From assembly GCF_900129155.1 (NCBI RefSeq), contig NZ_FQVF01000028.1:1-53597 (forward strand): a stretch of 53,597 nt of DNA, written 5' to 3'. Under the pieces are notes generated by a model. The model saw nothing but the letters and a program-made list of their open reading frames with translations, made no database searches and was not told where the DNA came from. This stretch comes from Marinomonas polaris DSM 16579 (GTDB taxonomy: Bacteria > Pseudomonadota > Gammaproteobacteria > Pseudomonadales > Marinomonadaceae). Position 1 is the stretch's first letter. The number at the start of each line of letters is the position of its first letter. This document shows positions 45,245 to 53,421 of the stretch, piece by piece. The position numbers were made by a program, and so were the translations under genes.

Positions 45245-45881
45245 CTTGCCCTGCGTGCCAAGCTGGATGTTTTGCCATGACTACAGAAATAAACCTATCC
45301 GAGTTTACGAAATAAGCAAGCCAACGTTTCACATTAGTGTACTCAGACAAATCAAACCATTTCGGATTCACAGCTGCAAACTGACGGATGAAGGGAAAAA
45401 TGGCAATATCCGCCAAACTTCTCGCCTCACCTGCTATAAATACCCTATTTTCTAAACGCTTTTCCAGTCGAGACAAAAATACCGCTCCTCTACCGCGATA
45501 ATAGGCTTCGCTACGTTCTGGGTGTCGATCCGCATATTTATATCTATCCAGCCAGTACTTAAAAAAATGATCATTGTAAGTAACCCAAGACATTATTCGA
45601 TGCCGTTTCTGACTGTCTGCAGGCCACAATTCATCAGCCTTTTGCTTATCACCTGCCCGCGCTAGAGCCCAAAAAATAATATCCAAGCTCTCAGGATATC
45701 GCGCCCCATCAAGGTCAATTAACTGAGGAACCGTCGAACGCCCTCCCAATAACAATAATTCTGGCGGTTTAGACTTTAAAACCACCTCGCGCAAATACAC
45801 ATAGACATTCAGTTCAGCTAGCGCATATCTAGAGCGCATTGCATAAGGACAACGCCTAAACGAATACAAAACCGGCAGCAA
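45219..45881 (-). CDS. Glutathione S-transferase-like protein
   Basis: The 220-residue protein has an N-terminal thioredoxin-like domain with a Grx2-like CPYAM motif (LYSFRRCPYAMRSRYAL), the cis-Pro segment STVPQLI and the ES pair in YPESLDI. A helical C-terminal domain has the N-capping motif SLADIAIFPF. The substrate is unknown. The start is TTG at 45881 with AGGAG seven bases upstream. The C-terminus (ENTLYPAT) is encoded within the 29-bp duplication. Confidence 0.85.
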   Translation of the reverse strand: MLPVLYSFRRCPYAMRSRYALAELNVYVYLREVVLKSKPPELLLLGGRSTVPQLIDLDGARYPESLDIIFWALARAGDKQKADELWPADSQKRHRIMSWVTYNDHFFKYWLDRYKYADRHPERSEAYYRGRGAVFLSRLEKRLENRVFIAGEARSLADIAIFPFIRQFAAVNPKWFDLSEYTNVKRWLAYFVNSDRFISVVMAKHPAWHAGQENTLYPAT

Positions 45882-45923
45882 AAATATCTCCTACTTTTTA
45901 TAAGCTATACAAATTATAAACAT

Positions 45924-45986
45924 AAAAAAACCATGCTCATAATAAATACCTCATATAAAGTAAGATATTCAAGCGCATGGTTTTTT
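45924..45986. terminator. Long-loop hairpin terminator after cold-shock gene 1
   Basis: AAAAAAACCATGC and GCATGGTTTTTT can pair across a 38-nt AT-rich loop. It is placed directly after the first csp gene and upstream of the GST gene. The long loop lowers confidence. Confidence 0.6.
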
Positions 45987-46004
45987 GGTCAATCAAAAGC
46001 TTAA

Positions 46005-46217
46005 TTAAACTGGTGTAACATTCTCAGCTTGGGGACCTTTCTGTCCTTGGGTCACTTCGAACGTTACTTTTTGACCTTCTTGTAAAGTGCGACGACCACT
46101 ACCATTTATTGAACGAAAATGAACGAAAACATCAGGTCCGCCTTCACGCTCAATAAAACCAAATCCTTTTTCATCATTAAACCATTTAACAATACCTGAT
46201 ACTAACTGACCTGACAT
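46005..46217 (-). CDS. Cold-shock-domain protein 1
   Basis: The 70-residue single-domain RNA/DNA chaperone has RNP1 KGFGFIE and RNP2 VFVHF. It ends GPQAENVTPV. Arg replaces the more usual Ala/Ser near VHFRSINGSG, and its sequence is clearly different from the second csp gene in the window, so the two are not a recent duplication. GAGG lies six bases before the ATG. A perfect hairpin sits in the leader. Confidence 0.93.
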   Translation of the reverse strand: MSGQLVSGIVKWFNDEKGFGFIEREGGPDVFVHFRSINGSGRRTLQEGQKVTFEVTQGQKGPQAENVTPV

Positions 46218-46236
46218 AACAACCTCATTATTTATG

Positions 46237-46254
46237 TTGCCCTTAAATGGGCAA
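46237..46254 (-). promoter_or_regulatory. Hairpin in the 5' leader of cold-shock gene 1
   Basis: TTGCCC and GGGCAA form a perfect 6-bp stem with a 6-base AT loop, 20 bp upstream of the ATG on the mRNA. csp mRNAs often have structured, temperature-sensitive leaders (family knowledge); the role here is inferred. Confidence 0.5.
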
Positions 46255-46587
46255 TCTTTTAACTATGCTAAAAGCCTTTAAAGCTTGAGTAACTTCTGAA
46301 TGTTAAGCATATTAAGTTAAGATTTATCCTAAAAAATACACCAACTCATCGATAATAAGTCGTAAAAAATAAAATAGAAAGCGGATGAAAAACAAGTATT
46401 GTTAAAAAAAGTAATAACGCTCAACCAAAATATTAGCCCTATCCTATAAAGCCAACCGAAAATCATAACCATACTAAGCCATAAAACAACAAAAACTCCC
46501 AAAACTTCAAAACTTCAAAACTTCAAAACTTCAAAACAGTGCAATTTAGGAAGAGTTTAATTAAATAGCACCAAATAAAAGCACAGA
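46255..46587. other. AT-rich intergenic stretch between csp gene 1 and amt
   Basis: I see no coding region here. It holds the 8-bp AAAACTTC repeats near its right end and otherwise A-rich, low-GC DNA. A promoter for the cold-shock gene should lie on the left, but I cannot pinpoint one. Confidence 0.6.
46501..46537. repeat. 8-bp tandem repeat AAAACTTC, 4.6 copies
   Basis: Four perfect copies of AAAACTTC are followed by AAAAC. A near-copy (AAAACTCCC) precedes the array. It lies about 50 bp upstream of the amt sigma-54 promoter. Confidence 0.95.
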
Positions 46588-46603
46588 TGGAACGTTTATT
46601 GCT
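46588..46603 (+). promoter_or_regulatory. Sigma-54 promoter of amt
   Basis: TGGAACGTTTATTGCT matches the -24/-12 consensus at all but one key position and has GG and GC ten bases apart. It is about 117 bp before the amt start. Sigma-54 with NtrC drives amt genes in many proteobacteria. Confidence 0.82.
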
Positions 46604-46719
46604 TAATCCAAAATAAATTTGAATTAAACAATCTAAAAAAACCAATAAAGCCCCAAAAAAGAGCAATTAAGGACAATAGCAAACCTTTTCGGTGCAAAAA
46701 CAAACGTTAGGAGCCACCT

Positions 46720-47931
46720 TTGACATCCACAAACAGTGCAGTAGAGATGCTAGTTTCCAGTTCAAATACTCTTTTTATACTACTTGGCGCCATAATGGTA
46801 TTCGCCATGCATGCAGGGTTCGCTTTTTTAGAAGTGGGAACGGTACGGCATAAGAATCAAGTAAATGCGTTAGTCAAAATAATGACTGATTTTGCAATTT
46901 CGGCGCTCGTTTACTTTTTTGTTGGCTATCAAATTGCCTATGGCATTAATTTTTTTGACAGTGCAACAGTACTATCGCAGGAGCATGGCTATAGTTTAGT
47001 AAAGTTTTTTTTCCTCATGACTTTTGCTGCTGCGATACCTGCCATAATTTCTGGTGGTGTTGCTGAGCGAGCAAAATTTTATCCCATGCTAATTTCTGCA
47101 GCAATAATTGTTGGCATTGCCTATCCATTTTTTGAAGGCATTGTATGGAATGGTAATTATGGTCTTCAAGATTGGCTAGAAAAACAATACGGGGCGCCTT
47201 TTCATGACTTTGCAGGCTCCGTTGTCGTTCATGCTTTTGGGGGCTGGGTTGCCCTTGCTGCCATTATCCTACTTGGTACACGCAGAGGCCGTTTTAGACA
47301 CGGAAAATTAGTCGCATTCGCACCGTCCAACATCCCATTTTTGGCCTTAGGCGCTTGGATACTTTGCATAGGTTGGTTTGGTTTTAACGTCATGTCAGCA
47401 CAAACACTTGATGGCGTAAGCGGTTTAGTGGCTGTTAATTCTTTAATGGCGATGGTTGGTGGCATTATAGCAGCCATGTTATTTGGAAAAAATGACCCAG
47501 GCTTTATCCACAACGGCCCCTTAGCAGGTTTAGTTGCCGTATGCGCAGGTTCCGACATAATGCACCCTATTGGCGCTTTAGCCACAGGAGCGTTTGCCGG
47601 TGTAATATTTACTACTTTGTTTACTATTATTCAGCAAAAATTCAAACACACAGATGATGTTCTCGGTGTTTGGCCTCTACATGGCGTTTGTGGAGCCTGG
47701 GGAGGCATTGCAGCAGGTATTTTTGGATCTGAGGCACTTGGTGGGTTAGGTGGTGTTAGCTTCCTATCTCAACTCGTAGGAAGCTCTGGTGGAATTGCAA
47801 TAGCAACACTAAGCGGATTCATTGTTTATGGAATAGTTAAATTAGTAAGCGGATTACGCCTTAGTGAAGAAGATGAATTTAACGGGGCAGATTTATCCAT
47901 TCATAAAATAGGCTCTATTGGCAAAGAATAA
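46720..47931 (+). CDS. amt: Ammonium transporter (Amt family)
   Basis: The 403-residue membrane protein has about eleven transmembrane helices. The paired pore histidines lie in VVVHAFGGWVAL and WPLHGVCGAWGG. Family motifs include GFAFLEVGTVRHKN and AIPAIISGGVAERA. The start is TTG at 46720, supported by AGGAG eight bases upstream; the next ATG has no spacing for a ribosome site. No glnK gene is adjacent, unlike the common glnK-amtB pair. The C-terminal tail is a hydrophilic cytoplasmic segment of about 25 residues. Confidence 0.95.
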   Translation: MTSTNSAVEMLVSSSNTLFILLGAIMVFAMHAGFAFLEVGTVRHKNQVNALVKIMTDFAISALVYFFVGYQIAYGINFFDSATVLSQEHGYSLVKFFFLMTFAAAIPAIISGGVAERAKFYPMLISAAIIVGIAYPFFEGIVWNGNYGLQDWLEKQYGAPFHDFAGSVVVHAFGGWVALAAIILLGTRRGRFRHGKLVAFAPSNIPFLALGAWILCIGWFGFNVMSAQTLDGVSGLVAVNSLMAMVGGIIAAMLFGKNDPGFIHNGPLAGLVAVCAGSDIMHPIGALATGAFAGVIFTTLFTIIQQKFKHTDDVLGVWPLHGVCGAWGGIAAGIFGSEALGGLGGVSFLSQLVGSSGGIAIATLSGFIVYGIVKLVSGLRLSEEDEFNGADLSIHKIGSIGKE

Positions 47932-47943
47932 TTTTACTTTGTA

Positions 47944-47997
47944 AAAGCCTGATGTCGTTTTGGTTAACTTATAACTAAATCGACATCAGGCTTTCTT
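47944..47997 (+). terminator. Terminator after amt
   Basis: AAAGCCTGATGTCG and CGACATCAGGCTTT form a perfect 14-bp stem across a 23-base loop. They are followed by CTTATTTTCT on the plus strand, a weak T tract. Confidence 0.8.
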
Positions 47998-48055
47998 ATT
48001 TTCTAGTTCATCTAGAGATATGTATAATTGCCGATTTATTGAAGCGAAAATATTA

Positions 48056-48514
48056 ATGAAGATTTGGCTACTCACACACAGTGAAGAACTAAAAAAAACA
48101 TCAGGAACAGGAAGACTAGTAAAAGAAACCCTAGGAAAAGAGTGTGAAATTATCGTATGGTCCAGAGTCGCGCCAGATGAAGCGATATTAAACCTATCAC
48201 CATCCGACACTCTACTAATTTATTTGTGTGAAAATGAAGAGCAAAAAGCTGTTAGTGATAGCCAGATATCCAAGAATAACACCATTATTATTGACGGAAC
48301 CTGGCAACAAGCTCGCAAAATATACAATCAATCTCCCTACCTACAAAAATTCAAACATCATGAAATTCAAGGTGTAAAATCCGTATACAACAAACGCCGT
48401 AATCAAAAAAACATCGGTCTTTGCACTGCTGAAGTCGCTATTCATATTTTGACTGAATACAAGCATCCAGCAGCGGCAGAATTATCTAATAAATTCACTA
48501 AATTCAACCAGTAA
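48056..48514 (+). CDS. DTW-domain protein (tRNA acp3U synthase family), short form
   Basis: The signature DGTWQQARKIYNQSPYL is the DTW core of the TapT/TuaA family, which puts the acp group on U47 of tRNA using SAM. The N-terminal segment LLTHSEELKKTSGTGRLV and the late CTAEVAIHIL motif fit. The N-terminal cysteine cluster of longer members is missing. ATG at 48056 (152 residues) is preferred over 48020 because the family starts near this point. Its 3' end overlaps the FAH gene tail-to-tail by 11 bp. Confidence 0.8.
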   Translation: MKIWLLTHSEELKKTSGTGRLVKETLGKECEIIVWSRVAPDEAILNLSPSDTLLIYLCENEEQKAVSDSQISKNNTIIIDGTWQQARKIYNQSPYLQKFKHHEIQGVKSVYNKRRNQKNIGLCTAEVAIHILTEYKHPAAAELSNKFTKFNQ

Positions 48515-49211
48515 CACTTACTCTGATTTCACCCAAATGCTCAACCCAAGCCTGCATTTCATCCCCAACAACTACAGCCCCTACATTCTCAGGCGTCCCC
48601 GTCATTATTAAATCACCTGGTCGTAACTCAAAGACCTCTGATAACTTACAAATAACCTCTTCAATAGACCAAGTTAAGTTTGTAACATTGCTAATTTGCT
48701 TAAGATCACCATTAACTTTTAATCCAATTTCAGCCTTTGAAACATTATCAGCAAGTAAGTCTGTTTTTAATAAAATAGGGCTTATTGGTGCAGACTCATC
48801 AAATGATTTACCCACCTCCCAAGGACGTCCTTTCTTTTTAGCTTGCGACTGAAGATCTCGACGAGTCATATCCAAACCTACTGCATAACCGAGAATGGCC
48901 TCTCTAGATTGCTGCATCGTTAAATTACGACCACCCTTTCCTATCGCAATAACAAGCTCCACCTCATACTCAAACTGTGATGTAGCCATGGGATAAGTAA
49001 TAAGAGTTGATTCAGAAAAGCAAGCAGGTACAACACAAGAGGAATCTTTTGCAAAAAAGAATGGTGGATCTCTTTCAGGGTCATCACCCATTTCTTTTGA
49101 ATGTTCAGCGTAATTACGGCCAACACAATAAACACGACCAACTGGATATACTTGATTACTTTCAGCAATGGGTAAATAAACTCTATCTTGCTCAGGTACA
49201 ATATTTTTCAT
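48504..49211 (-). CDS. Fumarylacetoacetate hydrolase-family protein
   Basis: The 235-residue protein has the FAH fold motifs: VGRNYAEHSKEMG, the metal-binding FEYEVELVIAIGKGG and GYAVGLDMTRRDLQ, the KSFDESAPISP segment and the C-terminal DLIMTGTPENVGAV. The metal-ligand acids are present. Family members hydrolyse acylpyruvates or act as oxaloacetate decarboxylase; the E. coli YcgM-like group is the nearest in length. It is followed by the convergent DTW gene and lies 27 bp after the cupin gene. Confidence 0.88.
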   Translation of the reverse strand: MKNIVPEQDRVYLPIAESNQVYPVGRVYCVGRNYAEHSKEMGDDPERDPPFFFAKDSSCVVPACFSESTLITYPMATSQFEYEVELVIAIGKGGRNLTMQQSREAILGYAVGLDMTRRDLQSQAKKKGRPWEVGKSFDESAPISPILLKTDLLADNVSKAEIGLKVNGDLKQISNVTNLTWSIEEVICKLSEVFELRPGDLIMTGTPENVGAVVVGDEMQAWVEHLGEIRVSVTG

Positions 49212-49238
49212 TTAAGTCTCAATAAAGAATAGTAGGAT

Positions 49239-49877
49239 TTAGAAATGGCCTGACTTTAACCAAATAAAGCAATTTGACGGCACAACCCAATGATCTAATC
49301 TGAAGCTAGGCTCTCGTAGCCATGCTCCAGAAGCCATTTGAAGGTCTCCGTACTCAGCTTGCCCAGATAGAATAAATAACTCAACGGAAGTCGCTAAGTC
49401 CAATTCACTTAATATATCTTCACCATTCTGAATACGAACAAACCAAACTCGCTCAGCGCCAAATTCGTAAAGAGGAACAACTTCGGATTTTTGAGATGAC
49501 CAGATATTAGGAGTATCTATATAGATTTGATTTAAATCGGAGACTTGAAACTGATGTAATTTAACCAGTAAAAAGCAGCCATCACGGCTATGAGGAGCAT
49601 GACTACTCCCGGGAGGATTTCTAAAATAGCTTCCTGCTTTAAAATCACCTTTTTCATCCGAAAAAACACCATTTAAAACCAGTATTTCTTCTCCAAGAGG
49701 ATGTGGGTGAGCACGAAATACCGAGCCAGCCTCATATCTAACAAGACTCGTTGCATGACCTCGCTCTGCCTCCTCTCTTGCTAAAGGCTTTCTATAAACA
49801 CCAGACATAGGACTAGCGATCCAATTAATTTTATCCGTATCCATGAATACTGTCTGAGCAAAATCCATGTTAAGCAT
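49239..49877 (-). CDS. Double-cupin protein, ChrR-like
   Basis: The 212-residue protein holds two cupin barrels. The first has the metal motif SVFRAHPHPLGEEILVLNGVFSDE plus SSHAPHS, typical of the anti-sigma ChrR C-terminal cupin. The second (about 118-210) lacks a full histidine set. There is no N-terminal zinc anti-sigma domain and no sigma factor gene beside it, so an anti-sigma role is unlikely; a small-molecule enzyme or binder is more probable. It probably forms a transcript with the FAH gene. Confidence 0.75.
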   Translation of the reverse strand: MLNMDFAQTVFMDTDKINWIASPMSGVYRKPLAREEAERGHATSLVRYEAGSVFRAHPHPLGEEILVLNGVFSDEKGDFKAGSYFRNPPGSSHAPHSRDGCFLLVKLHQFQVSDLNQIYIDTPNIWSSQKSEVVPLYEFGAERVWFVRIQNGEDILSELDLATSVELFILSGQAEYGDLQMASGAWLREPSFRLDHWVVPSNCFIWLKSGHF

Positions 49878-49973
49878 AACTGACCGCCAATCTCATATTA
49901 AAAAATCAGTTTAACGGTTTGATCAAATAACAATCAAGTTTTTATTAATAACAAAAACCTAAATATCAGACAT

Positions 49974-50004
49974 AAAAAAAGCACCAGATGCTGCCACCTG
50001 GTGC
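49974..50004 (-). terminator. Terminator for the porin transcript
   Basis: GCACCAG and CTGGTGC form a 7-bp stem with a 10-base loop on the minus strand, followed by T7. It is 133 bp beyond the porin stop. A second hairpin (AAGGCTCC/GGAGCCTT, 50074-50106) lies between them. Confidence 0.82.
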
Positions 50005-50136
50005 CGAAAAATGTTCCAACAAATCCGCCTACAAGAGAAGAAATATGGAACCTTGAATGATCTTACTTAACATAAGGCTCCCACCTTATTATTAGATAGG
50101 AGCCTTAGAGTAAATAAAATCCTCTAGGAGAAGATC

Positions 50137-51096
50137 TTAGAAACCGTAGTAAACACCAACAGCTGTTTGAGTGTCTGTAGTGCTAGATGTAGCATTTTCA
50201 AACTCACCTAATTCAGCATATACATAAACATTTGATGCTAGGTCATAAGTTACACCAGCAGCATATTCATTAAAGCTACTAGAACCAGCAGCATCAGGAT
50301 CTACATTTTGGTAAGAAGCATATACATCACCAGCACCGTAACCGTAACGAGCAGCTAGACCTAGGATATCCTGAGTACTTTCTGTTGTTTCATATTTAGC
50401 AGTAACAGAAAGATTTTCTAGTGGCAAAACAGTCAAAGCTAGACCAGTTGTCGCTTTAGCATTTTTAGATGTAGTAGGACCTGCAATATTGCTACGAGTA
50501 TCATGAGCTAAGGCAACAGAGAACATATCTGTTGAGTATTTCAAAACAGTCATGCTCGACATGTTATCGCCATTAGGATTAGCTGCAGTATTTGTTTCAC
50601 TAGCTTTACCCTTAACTTGAATAGCTACTTGCATTTCAAAGCCACCCATAGAAGGTGTAAAGAAGGCAATAGTGTCACCTTCTGAGGAATTAGAAGCTTT
50701 TGTTGGGCTTAAATACTCAAACTGGTTGATCTTATCTTGGATAGCATTGTTATAAATAGTATCAAACGAACCAATTTGAACTTTACCGAAAGAACCCTTC
50801 AAACCAACATACGCTTGGTCTAAGTTAGATTTACCAGAATCAGTAAGGCCAGATTTTTGATCAGCTTTGATTTCAATTTCATATTTGAAGAAAGCAGTCA
50901 AATCGTCATTGATTTTCGTGTCGCCTTTCAAGCCAATAGTTGAACCATTGTCTTCAAAGTTTCCGCCAGCTTCTTTATCAACGTATACGTACTGGATGTT
51001 ACCGTAAACATCTACTGTAGAACCTTCAGCAGCTTGAACTGATACAGAAGCAAGTGCTGCACTTGATACAGCAATAGCAATAATCGATTTTTTCAT
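50137..51096 (-). CDS. Gram-negative general porin
   Basis: The 319-residue protein has a Sec signal peptide (MKKSIIAIAVSSAALASVSVQA, cleavage before AEGSTV). The mature N-terminus VDVYGNIQYVYVDKEAGG and segments GLKGSFGKVQIGSFDTIYN and TVLKYSTDMFSVALAHD are typical of the porin_4 family. It ends VGVYYGF with a terminal Phe. The ATG at 51096 is chosen; the longer frame to 51204 would bury the signal peptide. GGGAAACGAG precedes it. It is monocistronic by its terminator. Confidence 0.95.
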   Translation of the reverse strand: MKKSIIAIAVSSAALASVSVQAAEGSTVDVYGNIQYVYVDKEAGGNFEDNGSTIGLKGDTKINDDLTAFFKYEIEIKADQKSGLTDSGKSNLDQAYVGLKGSFGKVQIGSFDTIYNNAIQDKINQFEYLSPTKASNSSEGDTIAFFTPSMGGFEMQVAIQVKGKASETNTAANPNGDNMSSMTVLKYSTDMFSVALAHDTRSNIAGPTTSKNAKATTGLALTVLPLENLSVTAKYETTESTQDILGLAARYGYGAGDVYASYQNVDPDAAGSSSFNEYAAGVTYDLASNVYVYAELGEFENATSSTTDTQTAVGVYYGF

Positions 51097-51494
51097 TCTC
51101 GTTTCCCTTTTAAATGTGTGTACGCTTTTCTTGTAGGCGCTTGATATGTGCAAGCAACAATCAAACAATTTAAACATTTCGTAGAAATAGACAACCACAT
51201 GCAAGCTAATTGCATCAAGTATCCACTATAAATGCTTATTTCGTGAAATATATCATATATAAAGGATTTTTTGTATGAAAAATAGCCGTGCAAAAACAAA
51301 AAAAACAATAGATTAAAAATAATTCGATCAGAATGTGCATAAAACAACTAAATGTATAAAATACTAAATAGTCACTCTAGAAACACATCGTAAAATAGAC
51401 ACTTAATGCCGAATGAAAGCTATCAAAGGGAAATAAAGAAAGTAGAAAAAGGCGGGGCTAGAGGGCTAAAAACCCTCCAAGCATAAAAATATAT
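51097..51494. other. Intergenic stretch upstream of porin
   Basis: This 398-bp stretch holds no convincing gene. It has AT-rich DNA that should contain the porin promoter, an interrupted repeat GCTTG/CAAGC near 51149-51165, and a weak hairpin GAGGG/CCCTC (51461-51477) shortly after the DUF2058 stop that may be its terminator. No clear -10/-35 pair was found. Confidence 0.55.
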
Positions 51495-52040
51495 TTACCA
51501 CATCAAATCATCAGGAATCTGAAAGTCAGCATAGGGATCGTCATCAATACTTTCAACCCGGTTATTACAAACAAGCACATAAGATGGATCACGCTCAGTT
51601 ATCTTTACAGCAACAGGCTCAGGAACAAGTTCATACTGCTGCTCAAGCTTAACAATTGCCAACCGACCTCGACTCAAGTCATCGTGCATGGATTGACTAA
51701 TATATAGCTGCTTTACCTTTTTATTATCTGTGAAATGATAAGCAATATCCCCATCCTGCTTTCGAATTCGATTTTGCTCTATCATTTGTCGAATTTGCCC
51801 CTGTATTGCTTTCTGCTCAGCGAGCTTTTGTCGCTCCATATTCAAAGCTCTATCTTTCTCAGCTTTTTCTTCCCTTTGACGCTTCAACTCCTCTTGACGG
51901 CCATCATCTCCAGTCGCTAAGGCTTTACCTTTTTTAATTTTCTGCTTGAGCTGTAAAGATTCCGCCTTTAACTTCTTAACTTTCTTTTTATCAACAAGCC
52001 CAATACCTAATAATTGTTCTTGCAATGATTTCGTAGCCAT
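51495..52040 (-). CDS. yaiL: DUF2058 protein (YaiL family)
   Basis: The 181-residue protein starts SLQEQLLGIGLVDKKKVKKL, followed by a long charged helix (about 20-95, Lys/Glu/Gln-rich coiled coil) and a C-terminal domain with DGDIAYHFTDNKKVKQLYIS and RGRLAIVKLEQQYELVP. This matches the DUF2058 layout, annotated as nucleoprotein/polynucleotide-associated. The function is unknown. A strong GGAGG-like sequence precedes the ATG. It is a single gene. Confidence 0.9.
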   Translation of the reverse strand: MATKSLQEQLLGIGLVDKKKVKKLKAESLQLKQKIKKGKALATGDDGRQEELKRQREEKAEKDRALNMERQKLAEQKAIQGQIRQMIEQNRIRKQDGDIAYHFTDNKKVKQLYISQSMHDDLSRGRLAIVKLEQQYELVPEPVAVKITERDPSYVLVCNNRVESIDDDPYADFQIPDDLMW

Positions 52041-52135
52041 ATTTTCCTCCCTCAGAACATCTAGCCAGTACTTTAAAGTATTATTGTAGAAGCCCCCTTA
52101 TAGCTTTAAACAAATCAAATACCAACCTATAAAAA

Positions 52136-52165
52136 CAAAAAAAGCGACTTTAAAAGTCGCTTTTT
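52136..52165. terminator. Terminator after cold-shock gene 2
   Basis: AGCGACTT and AAGTCGCT form a perfect 8-bp stem with a 3-base loop, flanked by A7 and T5. It ends the csp transcript on the minus strand and can also act for plus-strand transcripts. Confidence 0.88.
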
Positions 52166-52204
52166 AGCATTCGCACTGCTGAGAGTATCCTCAGCAACGT
52201 TACC

Positions 52205-52414
52205 TTATAAAGGAGTAACGTTTTGAGCTTCAGGGCCTTTTTTGCCTTGAGCTACTTGGAATTCAACTTTTTGGCCTTCAGCCAAAGTTTTGAAACCAGA
52301 AGTGTTGATTGCAGAGAAATGAACAAAAACATCAGGACCTTGATCCTGAGTGATGAAACCGAAACCTTTAGTTTCGTTGAAAAATTTTACTGTACCAGTT
52401 ACTACGTCAGACAT
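52205..52414 (-). CDS. Cold-shock-domain protein 2, CspA-like
   Basis: The 69-residue protein has RNP1 KGFGFIT and RNP2 VFVHFSAI, the common CspA form, and ends KGPEAQNVTPL. AGGA lies nine bases before the ATG. The upstream minus-strand DNA has TATAAC about 58-63 bp before the ATG as a possible -10 box, without a good -35. Confidence 0.95.
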   Translation of the reverse strand: MSDVVTGTVKFFNETKGFGFITQDQGPDVFVHFSAINTSGFKTLAEGQKVEFQVAQGKKGPEAQNVTPL

Positions 52415-53257
52415 GTCTGTTTATCCTGTAGGTTAAGTTAATTTATACGAAGATGTAAATCATCTACGTTATAGTGCTAAAAAAACTCGGTATTACTTAT
52501 GACTTAACAGGACCGAACATACATGACGTAATATTCGCAACTCTGGACATAAATATTGCCAACTCTTTTAAACGAAATTGATTGTAGTCCGCTTTGAGTC
52601 ACTGGGTCAATCATGTTTTCCATAATTTTTATCTATTTAGATAAAATAGGGGTTATCTAAAATCTCAAAAAAAAGCTATCTCTATGTATTATAAGCATTT
52701 ATTACTAAATGAGAGTCGGAAAAATATCTATAAATATATCTAAGAAATCTTATTTAAAAATCACTTCCAAACGTTTTTCAGGATAAGTTATCGCAGGAGA
52801 ATGAGTTCTATTTTATATTTCAAGCATAACTTGAAGATCCCCCCCCCCTATTATTACTAGTTGCATTAGCCTTATCATGAGTTTCTGTAGATTAAAATAG
52901 ACGCAATCTAAAACATTAATCCGCAAACCGCGCTCCCATAGCAATGCGTAAGTAGAGAGCTCCCTCCACAAGATAGCTAATCAAACCGTTATTAAATATT
53001 GAAAAAATCAAATTTTGTTTTTTCTCGTCCAAATGAAATCACTTATTACACTATATGCATGTAATATAAGAAAAGGCTCATCAGAAATTGCATTGCTTCA
53101 CCCAGAATCATATATTTTCAAACGTCTCCCTATACACAAAAGAGCTTGGCAACATTATTAAGGTTCTTATGCTTACCCACGAATAAGAGCCCTACACGAC
53201 CTCTCATTGCCTTATAGTCAGTGTCTTCACAATTTTCCGAAACACTTTCCTTGAGAC
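52415..53257. other. AT-rich gene-poor region between csp gene 2 and the rRNA operon
   Basis: I see no supported gene here in either strand. It holds the csp leader at its left end, a run of ten C (52839-52848) and a hairpin GGTTCTTAT/ATAAGAGCC (53162-53191). The only open frames are very short and lack good starts. Confidence 0.65.
52839..52848. repeat. Homopolymer C10
   Basis: Ten consecutive C residues lie in otherwise AT-rich intergenic DNA. Such tracts are length-variable. No reading frame crosses it. Confidence 0.95.
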
Positions 53258-53291
53258 GAAAAAAAGCCCTGACAGCGTTAGCTATCAGGGC
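53258..53291 (-). terminator. Rho-independent terminator of the rRNA operon
   Basis: On the minus strand GCCCTGATAGC and GCTGTCAGGGC form an 11-bp stem (one G-T pair) with a 4-base loop, followed by T8. It lies 14 bp after the 5S gene. Confidence 0.93.
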
Positions 53292-53305
53292 CTTCTTAAT
53301 ATAAA

Positions 53306-53421
53306 GCTTGACGACGACCTACTCTCACATGGGATCTCCCACACTACCATCGGCGATGGCGCTTTTCACTTCTGAGTTCGGGATGGGATCAGGTGGTTCA
53401 ACGCCTCTATGATCGTCAAGC
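53306..53421 (-). rRNA. rrf: 5S ribosomal RNA
   Basis: About 116 nt on the minus strand. Terminal stem GCTTGACGA pairs with the 3' end; conserved segments CCACCTGATCCCATCCCGAA, CTCAGAAGTGAAA and CGCCGATGGTAGTGTGGG are unmistakable. Exact ends are set by the stem and could shift by a few bases. Confidence 0.97.

Noticed and set aside
47229..47585. 118-residue minus-strand frame inside amt
   Set aside because: Antisense shadow of a well-conserved transporter gene; no ribosome site and no recognisable motif.
51274..51315. Tiny open frame (MKNSRAKTKKTID) with AAAGGA upstream on the plus strand
   Set aside because: Only 13 codons in AT-rich DNA, opposite the porin promoter region, with no other support.
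53117..53199. Short minus-strand open frame MRGRVGLLFVGKHKN... near the rRNA terminator
   Set aside because: 25 codons, no ribosome site and stops soon after; could be an old gene remnant but nothing supports it.
98..53421. Search for phage, transposase, toxin-antitoxin or defence genes
   Set aside because: Every sizeable supported frame is a housekeeping, motility, envelope or transport gene; no recombinase or defence motif was seen.
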